From contig NZ_PYYB01000004.1 of assembly GCF_003044185.1 (NCBI RefSeq), positions 248,001-312,000 on the forward strand: a DNA stretch of 64,000 bases. The letters are read 5' to 3'. The number at the start of each line of letters is the position of its first letter. The first letter of the stretch is position 1. This DNA is from Paraconexibacter algicola. GTDB lineage: Bacteria > Actinomycetota > Thermoleophilia > Solirubrobacterales > Solirubrobacteraceae. The position numbers and the translations under genes are program-made. The notes beneath the pieces were generated by a model. That model was not told where the DNA came from. It searched no databases and saw only the letters and a list, made by a program, of their open reading frames with translations. Shown one piece after another: positions 16,630 to 24,976 of the stretch.

Positions 16630-17871
16630 ATGGGCGCGGAGCGGATCGTCGTCGTCGGCGCAGGCCACGCCAGCGCGCAGCTGTGCGCGAGCCTGCGCCA
16701 GGACGGCTGGGCCGGCGAGATCCTGCTCGTCGGCGACGAGCCCTCCCTCCCCTATCAGCGACCGCCGCTGTCGAAGACGTACCTGGCCGGGGCCACGTCC
16801 CTCGACGAGCTGCTGATCCGCCCGGCGGACTTCTACGACAAGCAGCAGGTCACGTTCCGGCAGGGCCGCGTCACCGCGATCGACCGTGCGGCCCGCACGG
16901 TCGCGCTCGACGACGGCGGGACGCTCGCCTACGACCGGCTCGTGCTGTGTCTCGGCGCGCGGCCGCGCCGGCTGACGATCCCCGGCAGCGACCTCGCCGG
17001 GGTCCACCAGCTGCGGGACGCCGCGGACATCGAGGCAATCCGCGGGAGCCTCGCCGACACGCGGCGCGCGGTGATCGTCGGCGCCGGCTACATCGGCCTG
17101 GAGGCGGCCGCGTCGCTGCGCAAGCTCGGCGTCGACGTGACCGTGCTGGAGGTCGCCGACCGGGTCCTGCAGCGCGTCACCGCACCGGAGGTCTCCGCGT
17201 TCTACGAGCGCGTGCACCGCGAGGAGCAGGTCGACGTGCGCGTCGGAACCGCGGTGCAGGCGCTCGAGGGCGACGGCCGCGTGCGCGGCGTGCGGCTCTC
17301 CGACGGCTCCACGCTCGACGCCCAGCTCGTCATCGTCGGCATCGGCGTGGTGCCGAACGTCGAGCTCGCCCGGGACGCCGGACTCGCCGTCGACGACGGC
17401 ATCGCCGTCGACGCGCACGGTCGCACCGAGGATCCGGCCGTCTTCGCGGCCGGGGACTGCGCGAGCGGCTTCCACGCCCGCTACGACCGGCGCCTGCGCC
17501 TGGAGAGCGTGCCGAGCGCCGTCGAGCAGGCGAAGCTCGTGTCGGGCGCGATCTGCGGCATCGAGAAGCCCGGCGGGGCCCTCCCCTGGTTCTGGTCGGA
17601 CCAGTACGACCTGAAGCTCCAGATCGCGGGCCTCAGCACCGGCTACGACGAGGTCGTGCTGCGCGGCGATCCTGCCGAGGGCCGGTCGTTCGCCTGCTTC
17701 TACTACCGCCGCGGTGCGCTGATCGCCGCCGACTGCGTGAACCGGCCGCAGGAGTTCATGTTCAGCAAGCGCGCGATCGGGCAGGGCCTCTCGCCGCAGC
17801 CCGCCGAGCTCGCCGACCCGGACACCGCGCTGGCCGCCCTGCTGCGCGCCCCGGCCGCCGGCGCCGGCTGA
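16630..17871 (+). CDS. FAD-dependent ferredoxin reductase of the CYP153 system
   Basis: 413 residues, putidaredoxin-reductase-like. It has an N-terminal FAD-binding motif (VVVGAGHASAQL), a second Rossmann motif for NAD(P)H (VIVGAGYIGLEAA, then VTVLEVADRVLQR; the Glu favours NADH), the FAD-contact FAAGDCAS, and a C-terminal domain starting near PWFWSDQYDLKLQIAG, typical of these reductases. It passes electrons from NADH to the ferredoxin at 14801. An RBS (GGAGGG) lies 8 bases before ATG 16630. Last enzyme gene of the operon; the TetR gene follows with its own promoter. Confidence 0.92.
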   Translation: MGAERIVVVGAGHASAQLCASLRQDGWAGEILLVGDEPSLPYQRPPLSKTYLAGATSLDELLIRPADFYDKQQVTFRQGRVTAIDRAARTVALDDGGTLAYDRLVLCLGARPRRLTIPGSDLAGVHQLRDAADIEAIRGSLADTRRAVIVGAGYIGLEAAASLRKLGVDVTVLEVADRVLQRVTAPEVSAFYERVHREEQVDVRVGTAVQALEGDGRVRGVRLSDGSTLDAQLVIVGIGVVPNVELARDAGLAVDDGIAVDAHGRTEDPAVFAAGDCASGFHARYDRRLRLESVPSAVEQAKLVSGAICGIEKPGGALPWFWSDQYDLKLQIAGLSTGYDEVVLRGDPAEGRSFACFYYRRGALIAADCVNRPQEFMFSKRAIGQGLSPQPAELADPDTALAALLRAPAAGAG

Positions 17872-17896
17872 GCGCCGCCGCAATCTGACACCCCGT

Positions 17897-17927
17897 CTTG
17901 TCACTGCGACAAGCCGGGCAGTACGCT
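17897..17927 (+). promoter_or_regulatory. Promoter and operator of the CYP153-cluster TetR gene
   Basis: -35 TTGTCA (17898-17903), 18-base spacer, -10 TACGCT (17922-17927), 6 bases before ATG 17934. CTTGTC-ACTGC-GACAAG (17897-17913) is an inverted repeat over the -35, well placed for autorepression. TGACAC with N8 and GTC occurs both here (from 17886) and at the ferredoxin promoter (from 14717). Confidence 0.6.
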
Positions 17928-17933
17928 CTACCG

Positions 17934-18524
17934 ATGGCCGTTCTCTCCCGTCGCGCGCAGGTCGCCGGAGCGCGTCGCGCGACCGAGGACGCGCTCCTCG
18001 AGGCGACCCTCAGCCTGCTCGCCGAGGGTCTGCCCTTCGCCGAGCTGTCGATCGACCAGATCGTCAAGCGCGCCGGCCTGTCGCGGCCGACGTTCTACTC
18101 GTACTTCCGCGACAAGCGGGCGCTGGTCCTGCGGCTCGGCGTCGAGTTCGAGGAGGACCTCGCGAAGGTCGCGGTGCCGTGGCTGGAGTCCGCCGACGGG
18201 GACGTGCGCGACACGCTCGAGGGCGTGCTCGCCGTCTTCCAGAAGCACGCGACGACGCTCAGCGCCGTGGTCGAGGCCGCGACCTACGACGCCGACGTCG
18301 CCGAGTTCTGGGGCGCCTTCCACGCCCGATTCCGCCCCGGCGGCGAGGCGCGCGTGCGTGCAGGCAACCCGGACCTCGACGAGGAGTCGGTCCGCGCCCG
18401 CGCGTACACGCTGATCTACATGACCGAGAGCTCGATCACGACGCAGGTGCTGCGCCCAGCGGTCGACGCCGACGCGCTCATCACCCAGCTCGCGTTCATG
18501 TGGGACGCGGCGACCGGCGGCTGA
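17934..18524 (+). CDS. TetR family regulator of the CYP153 cluster
   Basis: 196 residues from ATG 17934, which lies 6 bases after a -10 box; an upstream in-frame start at 17898 would sit inside the operator. The helix-turn-helix at about residues 34-66 includes LSIDQIVKRAGLSRPTFYSY then FRDKRALVL. The C-terminal part (RARAYTLIYMTESSITTQVL) resembles TetR_C domains near P450 and lipid genes. Likely senses an alkane, alcohol or fatty acid and represses itself and the ferredoxin-P450-reductase operon; this is inference from context. Confidence 0.85.
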   Translation: MAVLSRRAQVAGARRATEDALLEATLSLLAEGLPFAELSIDQIVKRAGLSRPTFYSYFRDKRALVLRLGVEFEEDLAKVAVPWLESADGDVRDTLEGVLAVFQKHATTLSAVVEAATYDADVAEFWGAFHARFRPGGEARVRAGNPDLDEESVRARAYTLIYMTESSITTQVLRPAVDADALITQLAFMWDAATGG

Positions 18525-18538
18525 GCCGCACCGCGCGC

Positions 18539-18570
18539 CGGCGGGACCCCGGGCGACCGGAGCCCCGCCG
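18539..18570. terminator. Hairpin between convergent genes
   Basis: CGGCGGG / CCCGCCG arms around an 18-base loop between the TetR gene and the convergent secreted-protein gene; could serve both directions. No T-run. Confidence 0.35.
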
Positions 18571-18580
18571 CACCGCCGGG

Positions 18581-19585
18581 CTAGATGAAGCGGCGGGTGA
18601 CCCGGAAGCCGAGCGTGATCGTGCCCGGGGCCACGAGCGCCGAGCCCTGGAACTCCGCGCGCAGCTGGTAGCGGCCCGACGACCGCGCCGTGAAGCGCTT
18701 GGTCAGCACGCCGTTCTTCGCCGTGACGGTGCCGATCGTGCGGTACTTCCCGGACTTGCGCAGTCGCAGCCGGACCTTGCCGTTGACGTTCTCCCGGAAC
18801 TTCAGCCGGATCCGGTAGCTCGGACCGCGGTTGTCGATGTAGCGGGTCGAGTCGAGGTCGAACGGGCCCTTCACGTCGACGAACTGCGGCGCCGTCCACG
18901 GCGTGTACGCCGGCGTGGAGCCGCCCTTGGCGCGGGTCGTGAACGTGTAGCGGCCGGGTGCCGGGAACGTCACCTGGGCGGCCCCGTTGAGCGAGAACAG
19001 CGAGTCGGTCGGCGTGGCGCCCGAGATCCCGACCGTCGGGTCGAAGACGCCGAAGTTCTTGTAGAGGATCTCCTGGCGGGCGTTGACGGTCACGCCGGTC
19101 GGGAACGAGTAGGTCTTGCGCGCGAACGAGCCGGGGTCGCGCGTCAGCAGCGGCGTCGTCGGCGTCTGGATCGCGGCCGCCGCGTTGATCGTGAACTGGC
19201 CGGTGGCGCCGCCCGTCGTGGGCGTCGCGCACGCGTTGTCGCTGTAGAGCGTCGTCGTCATCGTGTACGTGCCGTTGCCGACGTACTGGACGAGCCGGGC
19301 GATCGGCCCGAACTGGAGCTTCAGGCACGCGTTGTCGACCGCGACCGGCGCCCCGTTCGGCCCGACCACCGTGTACTTGTAGTACTTGGGCAGGTCCTCG
19401 CTGGCCGCGACGATCGTCACCCGCGGCTCGACGTTGGTGATCGCGAGGCCCGGTGTGATGTTCGTGTAGACGCTGCCGTCGTTCTGCACCTGCTGGGTGA
19501 CGGTCGCGGAGGCGGCGGCGGGGACGGCGAGGGTCAGGATGCCGGCGGCGAGCGCCGCGCGGCGGATGGGGGAACAGGTGGGCAC
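18581..19585 (-). CDS. Secreted beta-rich protein of unknown function
   Basis: 334 residues from GTG 19585, which has a good RBS (GAAGGAG). A signal peptide (PIRRAALAAGILTLAVPAAA-SA) is followed by beta-rich sequence in two blocks: residues of about 27-150 with two Cys (ACLKLQF ... NACATP), and a C-terminal block (RYIDNRGPSYRIRLKFRENV ... GRYQLRAEFQGSALV) rich in Arg/Lys and beta strands, resembling Ig-like domains of exported proteins in this group. No anchor or catalytic motif is seen. A TAGCGT box around 19615-19622 on the minus strand is a plausible -10. Confidence 0.75.
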   Translation of the reverse strand: MPTCSPIRRAALAAGILTLAVPAAASATVTQQVQNDGSVYTNITPGLAITNVEPRVTIVAASEDLPKYYKYTVVGPNGAPVAVDNACLKLQFGPIARLVQYVGNGTYTMTTTLYSDNACATPTTGGATGQFTINAAAAIQTPTTPLLTRDPGSFARKTYSFPTGVTVNARQEILYKNFGVFDPTVGISGATPTDSLFSLNGAAQVTFPAPGRYTFTTRAKGGSTPAYTPWTAPQFVDVKGPFDLDSTRYIDNRGPSYRIRLKFRENVNGKVRLRLRKSGKYRTIGTVTAKNGVLTKRFTARSSGRYQLRAEFQGSALVAPGTITLGFRVTRRFI

Positions 19586-19690
19586 CTGAGCTCCTTCTCA
19601 CGTGGTTTGGTCGGCACGCTACAACCCCGTTTTGCGCAGCGAGTCGCGGTCGCCGACGGATGCTGACGCGCCATCTGCGCGGGGGCTGGC

Positions 19691-20077
19691 TCAGCCCGTG
19701 TGGGTGCCGGCCGCGTCGGCGGCCAGCGCGAACAGCTCGCCCATCGCCTCCGCGGGCGACTCGTCCTCCCCGGGGACCCAGCGGCCCTCGGCGACCGCCT
19801 CGCGCGCGGCGCGCACCCGGTCCTCGAGCGCCCCCGGCGCGGGCGGGGCCGCGCACCGCATCGCCGTCCACACGAGCTGCTCGGCGACCGTGCGTCGCGT
19901 CCCGGCGGACACGCCGTCGGCGGCCAGCACGCCGCCCAGCACGGCCGCGGCGGCGGTCAGCTGGACCGCGCCCGCGTCGGCGTGGAGCGCGAGCGCGGCG
20001 ACGAGCGGGTCGGGCCAGCCGTCGTGGGTGGCGGCGTCGACCTGCTCCATCGCGGCGGCGGCGAACGAGACGTCCAT
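19691..20077 (-). CDS. Alanine-rich hypothetical protein
   Basis: 128 residues, helical, very Ala-rich (FAAAAMEQVDAATHDGWPDP ... AVQLTAAAAVLGGVLAADGV), without signal peptide or known motif. ATG 20077 is preceded by TATCCG (20089-20084, minus) at 6 bases, the leaderless layout seen elsewhere here. Back to back with the DUF1330-like gene. Cytoplasmic; function unknown. Confidence 0.6.
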   Translation of the reverse strand: MDVSFAAAAMEQVDAATHDGWPDPLVAALALHADAGAVQLTAAAAVLGGVLAADGVSAGTRRTVAEQLVWTAMRCAAPPAPGALEDRVRAAREAVAEGRWVPGEDESPAEAMGELFALAADAAGTHTG

Positions 20078-20083
20078 CGCAGG

Positions 20084-20089
20084 CGGATA
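20084..20089 (-). promoter_or_regulatory. -10-like box of the 19691-20077 gene
   Basis: TATCCG on the minus strand, 6 bases before ATG 20077. The sixth base is not T, so this is a weaker match. Confidence 0.35.
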
Positions 20090-20163
20090 CGGGCGCGGCC
20101 CGGACGGGGATCGGCGGGCCGTCCACGCGGGGCGGGTCGGTGACCGGGGCGGCCAGGCCGGGG

Positions 20164-20169
20164 TAGGGT
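20164..20169 (+). promoter_or_regulatory. -10 box of the DUF1330-like gene
   Basis: TAGGGT, 6 bases before ATG 20176; same sequence and spacing class as at 14217. Confidence 0.5.
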
Positions 20170-20175
20170 CGCGCC

Positions 20176-20508
20176 ATGGCTCCCGTCTACGCCCTGAACC
20201 TCTTCGACCTCGCTCCCAACGACGACTACAAGGCGTACTCGCGGCGCTCCGTCGACGCGGTCGGCAAGCACGGCGGGCGGGTCGTCGCGCTGGGCCGGCT
20301 CTCCGAGGACACCGCCAGCAGTGGCGACGTGCCGCCCCGTCAGGCGATGGTGCTCGTGGAGTGGCCGAGCGCCGCGGCGTTCGAGGCGTTCAAGGCCGAC
20401 CCCGACCACGAGGACCTGCACCCGCTGCGCGAGGGTGGGACCGAGCACTACCTCTGGTGGGCCTACGACAAGCTCGAGGACCTGCGCCCGCTGCTCAACG
20501 ACCGCTGA
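20176..20508 (+). CDS. DUF1330-like dimeric alpha-beta barrel protein
   Basis: 110 residues. APVYALNLFDLAPNDDYKAY, GRVVALGRLSE, the VEWPSAAAFEAFKADPDHED segment and a final EHYLWWAYDKL follow the DUF1330/ferredoxin-like dimeric alpha-beta barrel plan. These small proteins are of unknown function; some are stress- or monooxygenase-related. Cytoplasmic. Leaderless start. A hairpin follows 63 bases after the stop, so it is probably not part of the mycosporine operon. Confidence 0.65.
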   Translation: MAPVYALNLFDLAPNDDYKAYSRRSVDAVGKHGGRVVALGRLSEDTASSGDVPPRQAMVLVEWPSAAAFEAFKADPDHEDLHPLREGGTEHYLWWAYDKLEDLRPLLNDR

Positions 20509-20570
20509 GCTGAGGCTCCCGGCGGGCCCGTCGCGACGACACCGACGGCCGTCGATGCGCCAGGTGACGA

Positions 20571-20588
20571 ACCGGTCGGGAGACCGGT
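20571..20588 (+). terminator. Hairpin after the DUF1330-like gene
   Basis: ACCGGTC-GGGA-GACCGGT: perfect 7-base stem, tetraloop. Separates the DUF1330-like gene from the mys cluster. Confidence 0.4.
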
Positions 20589-20861
20589 GTGTCGTCCGGG
20601 TCGTCGCGCCACCGCCTGGCCGTACAGATCGTCCGGACAGGTCGTCCCGCAGGGCGGAAGCGTCGACCACGACGACAGTTTTCGCGCCCTCCCCGCATCC
20701 CCGGGCACCCGTGAGGACCGCGAGCGCGTCCTCGGCCCGCCCCCGGGCGCAGGGCCGTCGGCGGGCGTCGTCCGTCCACCACCGCGCAACGTCCGGGCGA
20801 TCCGCCCTCCGGGACGCGCCGTACCCGGGCCATTCCGTCCCGCCGTTCCCGAGGAGAGCAC
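20589..20861. other. Leader/promoter region of the mys cluster, no gene seen
   Basis: No convincing frame. I could not pick out a clear -35/-10 pair; GTACAGAT near 20624 and GTACCC near 20820 are weak candidates. A strong RBS (GAGGAGAG) sits 4 bases before ATG 20862, so this operon, unlike many here, has a 5' leader. Confidence 0.4.
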
Positions 20862-21527
20862 ATGCCGGCCCTGCTGTTCGGCTCCATCAGCACCGTCGCG
20901 GACACGTCCGAGATCCAGCGCGAGGCGTTCAACGCGGCCTTCCGCGAGCACGGCCTCGACTGGCACTGGGACCGCGACGCCTACCGCGAGCTGCTCGCCT
21001 CCAGCGGCGGTGAGCAGCGCATCGCCGACCAGGCCCGGGCCAGCGGCGAGACCGTCGACGCCGCCGCCGTCCACGCCACGAAGACCGCCCGCTTCCAGCA
21101 GCTGCTCGCCGAGGCGCAGCTGCGACCGCGGGCCGGCGTCACCGAGACCATCCGCGACGCCAAGGCCAGCGGCTTCGGCGTGGCGTTCGTGACCACCACG
21201 TCGGCCGCCAACGTCGCCGCCGTCCTCGCCGCCGTGCAGGACGACCTGCCCGCCTCCTGGTTCGACGTCGTCCTGGACCTCTCGCACGTCGAGCACCCCA
21301 AGCCCGACGGCGACGCCTACCGGCACGCGCTGCGCGCCCTCGGCGAGCCCGTCGAGCAGTGCCTCGCGATCGAGGACAACGTCGGCGGCGTCGCCGCCGC
21401 GGCCGACGCCGGCGTGCGCTGCGCCGCGTTCCCCAACGCCAACACGGCCGGACACGACTTCACCGCCGCGACCGCCGTCGTGGACCACCTCGCCTTCGAC
21501 GACCTGCGGGCCCTCCTCCCCGCCTGA
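20862..21527 (+). CDS. HAD-fold protein with degenerate active site, leading the mys cluster
   Basis: 221 residues with a HAD subfamily IA layout. The motif I region reads [20 protein letters not shown] where active enzymes have FDxDGTLxDT: the nucleophile (position 7) is Gly and the acid/base Asp (position 9) is Ile. The cap helices ([20 protein letters not shown]), motif II (AFVTTTS), the motif III Lys (HPKPDGDAY) and motif IV ([17 protein letters not shown]) remain. It should not act as a normal phosphatase; a binding, regulatory or altered role is possible. A strong RBS precedes it; the stop is 40 bases before mysA, so they are probably co-transcribed. Confidence 0.8.
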   Translation: MPALLFGSISTVADTSEIQREAFNAAFREHGLDWHWDRDAYRELLASSGGEQRIADQARASGETVDAAAVHATKTARFQQLLAEAQLRPRAGVTETIRDAKASGFGVAFVTTTSAANVAAVLAAVQDDLPASWFDVVLDLSHVEHPKPDGDAYRHALRALGEPVEQCLAIEDNVGGVAAAADAGVRCAAFPNANTAGHDFTAATAVVDHLAFDDLRALLPA

Positions 21528-21567
21528 CCCCACCCTCCCTCTCCCCCTCGAGAAAGAGCCCCCCACC

Positions 21568-22797
21568 ATGAGCAGCAGCACGCCGCAGGCGACCTTCACC
21601 GCGACCGACCGCGCCTTCCACGTCGAGGGCTACGAGCGGATCGACTTCAGCCTCCTCTACGTCGACGGGGTCTTCTCCGCCGAGAACCCCGAGCTGGCCG
21701 ACACCTACCGGTCCTTCGGCCGCTGCCTGATGGTCATCGACGAGAAGGTCCTCGGGCTCTACCGCGACCAGATCGACGCGTACTTCGCCCACCACGACAT
21801 CGCGCTGACGCTCGTCCCGGTCGGCATCCGCGAGACCGAGAAGTCGCTGCGGACGCTCGAGCGGATCGTCGACGCCTTCGGCGAGTTCGGGCTGCTGCGC
21901 AAGGAGCCGGTGCTCGTCGTCGGCGGCGGCCTCACGACCGACGTGGCCGGCCTGGCCTGCGCCACGTACCGGCGCGGCACGAACTACATCCGCATCCCCA
22001 CGACGCTCATCGGCCTCGTCGACGCGAGCGTGGCGATCAAGGTCGCGGTCAACCACGGGCACTACAAGAACCGGCTCGGCGCCTACCACGCCTCGCAGCA
22101 GGTGCTGCTCGACTTCTCGTTCCTCGCGACGCTGCCGGAGGACCAGATCCGCAACGGCATGGCGGAGCTCGTCAAGATCGCCGTCGTCTCGCACGAGCCA
22201 TTGTTCCGGATGCTCGAAGAGCACGGCGAGGCGCTGCTCGAGTCGCACTTCGGGTTCGTCGGCGGGACGCCGGAGCTGCGCGAGATCGGCCACCGCGTCA
22301 CCTACGACGCGATCCACGCGATGCTCGAGCTCGAGGTCCCGAACCTCCACGAGCTCGACCTCGACCGCGTCATCGCCTACGGGCACACCTGGAGCCCGAC
22401 GCTCGAGCTCGCGCCGCAGGAGCCGATGTTCCACGGCCACGCGGTGACGATCGACATGGCCTACTCGGCCACCGTCGCGCAGCAGCTCGGGCACATCACG
22501 GTCGAGGACCGCGACCGCGTGCTGGCGCTCATGAGCGGCCTCGGCCTCGCGATCGACAGCCCGTACCTGACGCCAGATCTCATCGCCCGCGGCACCGAGT
22601 CGATCACCCAGACCCGCGACGGTCTCCTGCGCGCCGCGCTCCCGAGCCCGATCGGCACGACGTTCTTCCTCAACGACGTCACCCACGAGGAGCTCACCCG
22701 CATGCTGCACGTGCACCGCGAGCTCTGCGCGGCGCTCCCGCGCGAGGGCGACGGCGTCGAGATGTGGACCTCGGCGCCCGCCGGCGAGCCACGGTAG
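21568..22797 (+). CDS. mysA: 2-Demethyl 4-deoxygadusol synthase (sugar phosphate cyclase)
   Basis: 409 residues, dehydroquinate-synthase fold. It binds NAD at [15 protein letters not shown] (GGG 119-121) and zinc through Glu200 in MAELVK, His273 in [11 protein letters not shown] and His289 or 291 in [15 protein letters not shown] and [20 protein letters not shown] distinguish C7-cyclitol synthases (DDGS or EEVS, substrate sedoheptulose 7-phosphate) from ordinary AroB. The next genes (methyltransferase, two ATP-grasp ligases) fit DDGS, the first step of mycosporine synthesis, rather than EEVS. Cytosolic; RBS GAAAGAG before ATG 21568. Confidence 0.85.
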   Translation: MSSSTPQATFTATDRAFHVEGYERIDFSLLYVDGVFSAENPELADTYRSFGRCLMVIDEKVLGLYRDQIDAYFAHHDIALTLVPVGIRETEKSLRTLERIVDAFGEFGLLRKEPVLVVGGGLTTDVAGLACATYRRGTNYIRIPTTLIGLVDASVAIKVAVNHGHYKNRLGAYHASQQVLLDFSFLATLPEDQIRNGMAELVKIAVVSHEPLFRMLEEHGEALLESHFGFVGGTPELREIGHRVTYDAIHAMLELEVPNLHELDLDRVIAYGHTWSPTLELAPQEPMFHGHAVTIDMAYSATVAQQLGHITVEDRDRVLALMSGLGLAIDSPYLTPDLIARGTESITQTRDGLLRAALPSPIGTTFFLNDVTHEELTRMLHVHRELCAALPREGDGVEMWTSAPAGEPR

Positions 22798-22807
22798 GGC
22801 CCCGACG

Positions 22808-23632
22808 ATGACCGGCCGGACCGACGCCGCGACCGCACCGCGCCCCGTCACGCCGGGCGGGATCCTCGCCGCCCGGCTCGCGGAGGTCTGCGAGCGGGTC
22901 GCGGCATCGGGCGGGCAGGACGACGCGCTGCTCGCCGAGCTGCGGGAGCTCCGCGACCTGGCCGCCGGCCTGGACCCGTACGTGGAGGCGGTGACCACCC
23001 CGGAGTCCCCCGCCCTCGCCGCGCTCGCCCGGCGCACCCGTGAGCACGACTGGGACGCCCTCGACGGCCCGCTGGAGCAGGAGATGCTCTCCGGGCACGT
23101 CGAGGGGCAGTTCCTCAAGACGCTCGTGCACGCGACCCGCGCCCGCTCGATCCTCGAGGTCGGGCTCTTCACCGGGTACTCGGCGCTCGCGATGGCCGAG
23201 GCGCTGCCGGAGGACGGGCGGCTCGTGGCGCTCGAGCTCGACTCGGGCGTCGCGGCGCTGGCCCAGGAGTGCTTCGCGGCCTCCCCCGCCGGCGCGCGGA
23301 TCGAGGTCCGGGTCGGACCGGCCGCGGACGGCCTGGCGGACCTCGTCCGGGCCGGCGAGCGGTTCGACCTCGTGTTCGTCGACGCCGACAAGGGCGGCTA
23401 CCGCGCCTACCTCGACGCGCTGCTCGACGGTGACCTGCTCGCCGAGAACGCACTGGTCTGCGTCGACAACACGCTCATGCAGGGCGAGCCGTGGACCCGC
23501 GATGGCGCGGACGCCTCGCCCAACGGCGCGGCGATCGCCGCGTTCAACGCCGCGGTCGCCGCCGATCCGCGCGTCGAGCAGGTGCTCGTGCCGCTGCGCG
23601 ACGGCGTCACGCTGATCCGCCGGGTGGCGTGA
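22808..23632 (+). CDS. mysB: SAM-dependent O-methyltransferase forming 4-deoxygadusol
   Basis: 274 residues, class I methyltransferase of the caffeoyl-CoA/catechol type. SAM motif I is LEVGLFTGYSALAMAEAL; metal-binding residues lie in FVDADKGGY and VCVDNTLMQGEPW. In mycosporine pathways this enzyme methylates the DDGS product to 4-deoxygadusol. Starts 10 bases after mysA and overlaps mysC by GTGA, so the four enzyme genes form one tight unit. Confidence 0.85.
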   Translation: MTGRTDAATAPRPVTPGGILAARLAEVCERVAASGGQDDALLAELRELRDLAAGLDPYVEAVTTPESPALAALARRTREHDWDALDGPLEQEMLSGHVEGQFLKTLVHATRARSILEVGLFTGYSALAMAEALPEDGRLVALELDSGVAALAQECFAASPAGARIEVRVGPAADGLADLVRAGERFDLVFVDADKGGYRAYLDALLDGDLLAENALVCVDNTLMQGEPWTRDGADASPNGAAIAAFNAAVAADPRVEQVLVPLRDGVTLIRRVA

Positions 23633-24972
23633 GCGGCACGCTGCGCACCGACGCGCGCACCGCGGCGACCCTCGGGCTGCTGACCCTCGCCCTGCCGCTG
23701 AACGCCGCGCTGACCGGCGCGGCGCTCGCCCGCGGCGCGATCCGCCGGGCCCGCGGCGTCCCCGCACCACCACGGGCGACACCGGCCGCCCGGCCGCGCA
23801 CGGTGCTGCTCAGCGGCGGGAAGATGACGAAGGCGCTGCAGCTGGCCCGTTCCTTCCACGCCGCCGGGCACCGCGTCGTGCTGGTCGAGGCCCCGAAGTA
23901 CCGCTGGAGCGGCCACCGCTTCTCCGCCGCGGTCGACGTCTTCCGCACCGTCCCGCCCCCGGAGGACCCCGGCTACGTCGACGCGCTCGTGCGGATCGTG
24001 CGCGAGGAGGGCGTCGACGTGTACGTGCCCGTCTGCAGCCCGGTGTCGAGCCTGCACGACGCGCGCGCCCGGGCCGCCCTGGACGGGCTCTGCGAGGTCG
24101 TCCACGGCGACGAGGAGACGATCGCCGGCCTCGACGACAAGGCGTCGTTCACCGAGCTCGCCGCGTCGCTCGGCCTGCCGGTCCCCGAGGCGCACCGCAT
24201 CACCGATCCCGCGCAGGTCCTCGACGTGCCGGCCCCGCAGGACGGCGGCCACTACGTCCTGAAGAGCATCCCCTACGACCCGGTCCACCGGCTCGACCTG
24301 ACGCCGCTGCCGCGCCCCAGCCGGCAGGAGACGCGCGCGTTCGTCGCCGACCTCCCGATCTCCCCGGAGCAGCCCTGGGTGCTGCAGCGGTTCGTCGACG
24401 GCCAGGAGTACTGCACCCACACGACCGTGCGGGACGGTCGCGTGCGCGTGCACCTGTGCTGCGAGTCCTCCGCCTTCCAGCTCAACTACGAGATGGTCGA
24501 CGTGCCCGAGATCGACGCGTGGGTCCGCGAGCTCGTCGGGCGGCTGCGGCTCACCGGGCAGTACTCGTTCGACTTCCTGCGCTCGCGCACCGACGGTCGC
24601 GTGTACGCGATCGAGTGCAACCCGCGCACGCACTCGGCGATCACGATGCTGCACGACCACCCCGACGTGGCGCGCGCCTACCTGGAGGACGACGACCTGC
24701 CGCCGGTCCGGCCGCTGCCCGGCAGCCGCCCGACCTACTGGCTGTACTGGGAGCTGTGGCGGCTGCTGTCCCGGCCGCGGACAGCGCCCGAGCGCCTGCG
24801 CACCCTGTGGCGCGGCACCGACGCGATCTTCGACTGGGACGACCCGCTGCCGTTCCTGCTCGTGCACCACCTGCAGATCCCGTCGCTGCTGCTGGGAAAC
24901 CTCCGCGCGCACCGGCCGTGGGTGCGGATCGACTTCAACATCGGCAAGCTCGTCGAGCCCGCCGGGGACTGA
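23629..24972 (+). CDS. mysC: ATP-grasp ligase making mycosporine-glycine
   Basis: 447 residues from GTG 23629 (GTGA overlap with mysB). An N-terminal hydrophobic segment (LGLLTLALPLNAALTGAALA) suggests membrane association. The ATP-grasp core includes VLLSGGKMTKALQLARSFHA, YVLKSIPYDP, QRFVDGQEY, and the metal-binding YAIECNPRTHSAITMLHDHP. The C-terminus LVHHLQIPSLLLGN ... RIDFNIGKLVE is, as I recall, very close to cyanobacterial MysC. The family joins glycine to 4-deoxygadusol with ATP. Length matches the family. Confidence 0.9.
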   Translation: MSGTLRTDARTAATLGLLTLALPLNAALTGAALARGAIRRARGVPAPPRATPAARPRTVLLSGGKMTKALQLARSFHAAGHRVVLVEAPKYRWSGHRFSAAVDVFRTVPPPEDPGYVDALVRIVREEGVDVYVPVCSPVSSLHDARARAALDGLCEVVHGDEETIAGLDDKASFTELAASLGLPVPEAHRITDPAQVLDVPAPQDGGHYVLKSIPYDPVHRLDLTPLPRPSRQETRAFVADLPISPEQPWVLQRFVDGQEYCTHTTVRDGRVRVHLCCESSAFQLNYEMVDVPEIDAWVRELVGRLRLTGQYSFDFLRSRTDGRVYAIECNPRTHSAITMLHDHPDVARAYLEDDDLPPVRPLPGSRPTYWLYWELWRLLSRPRTAPERLRTLWRGTDAIFDWDDPLPFLLVHHLQIPSLLLGNLRAHRPWVRIDFNIGKLVEPAGD

Positions 24973-24976
24973 CCCG

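Noticed and set aside
21568-22797. Calling the cyclase AroB (dehydroquinate synthase) or a valiolone synthase (EEVS)
   Set aside because: GHTWSPTLE and IKVAVNHG are not AroB-like, and the neighbouring MysB-, MysC- and MysD-like genes fit DDGS better than EEVS; EEVS is still possible without a phylogeny.
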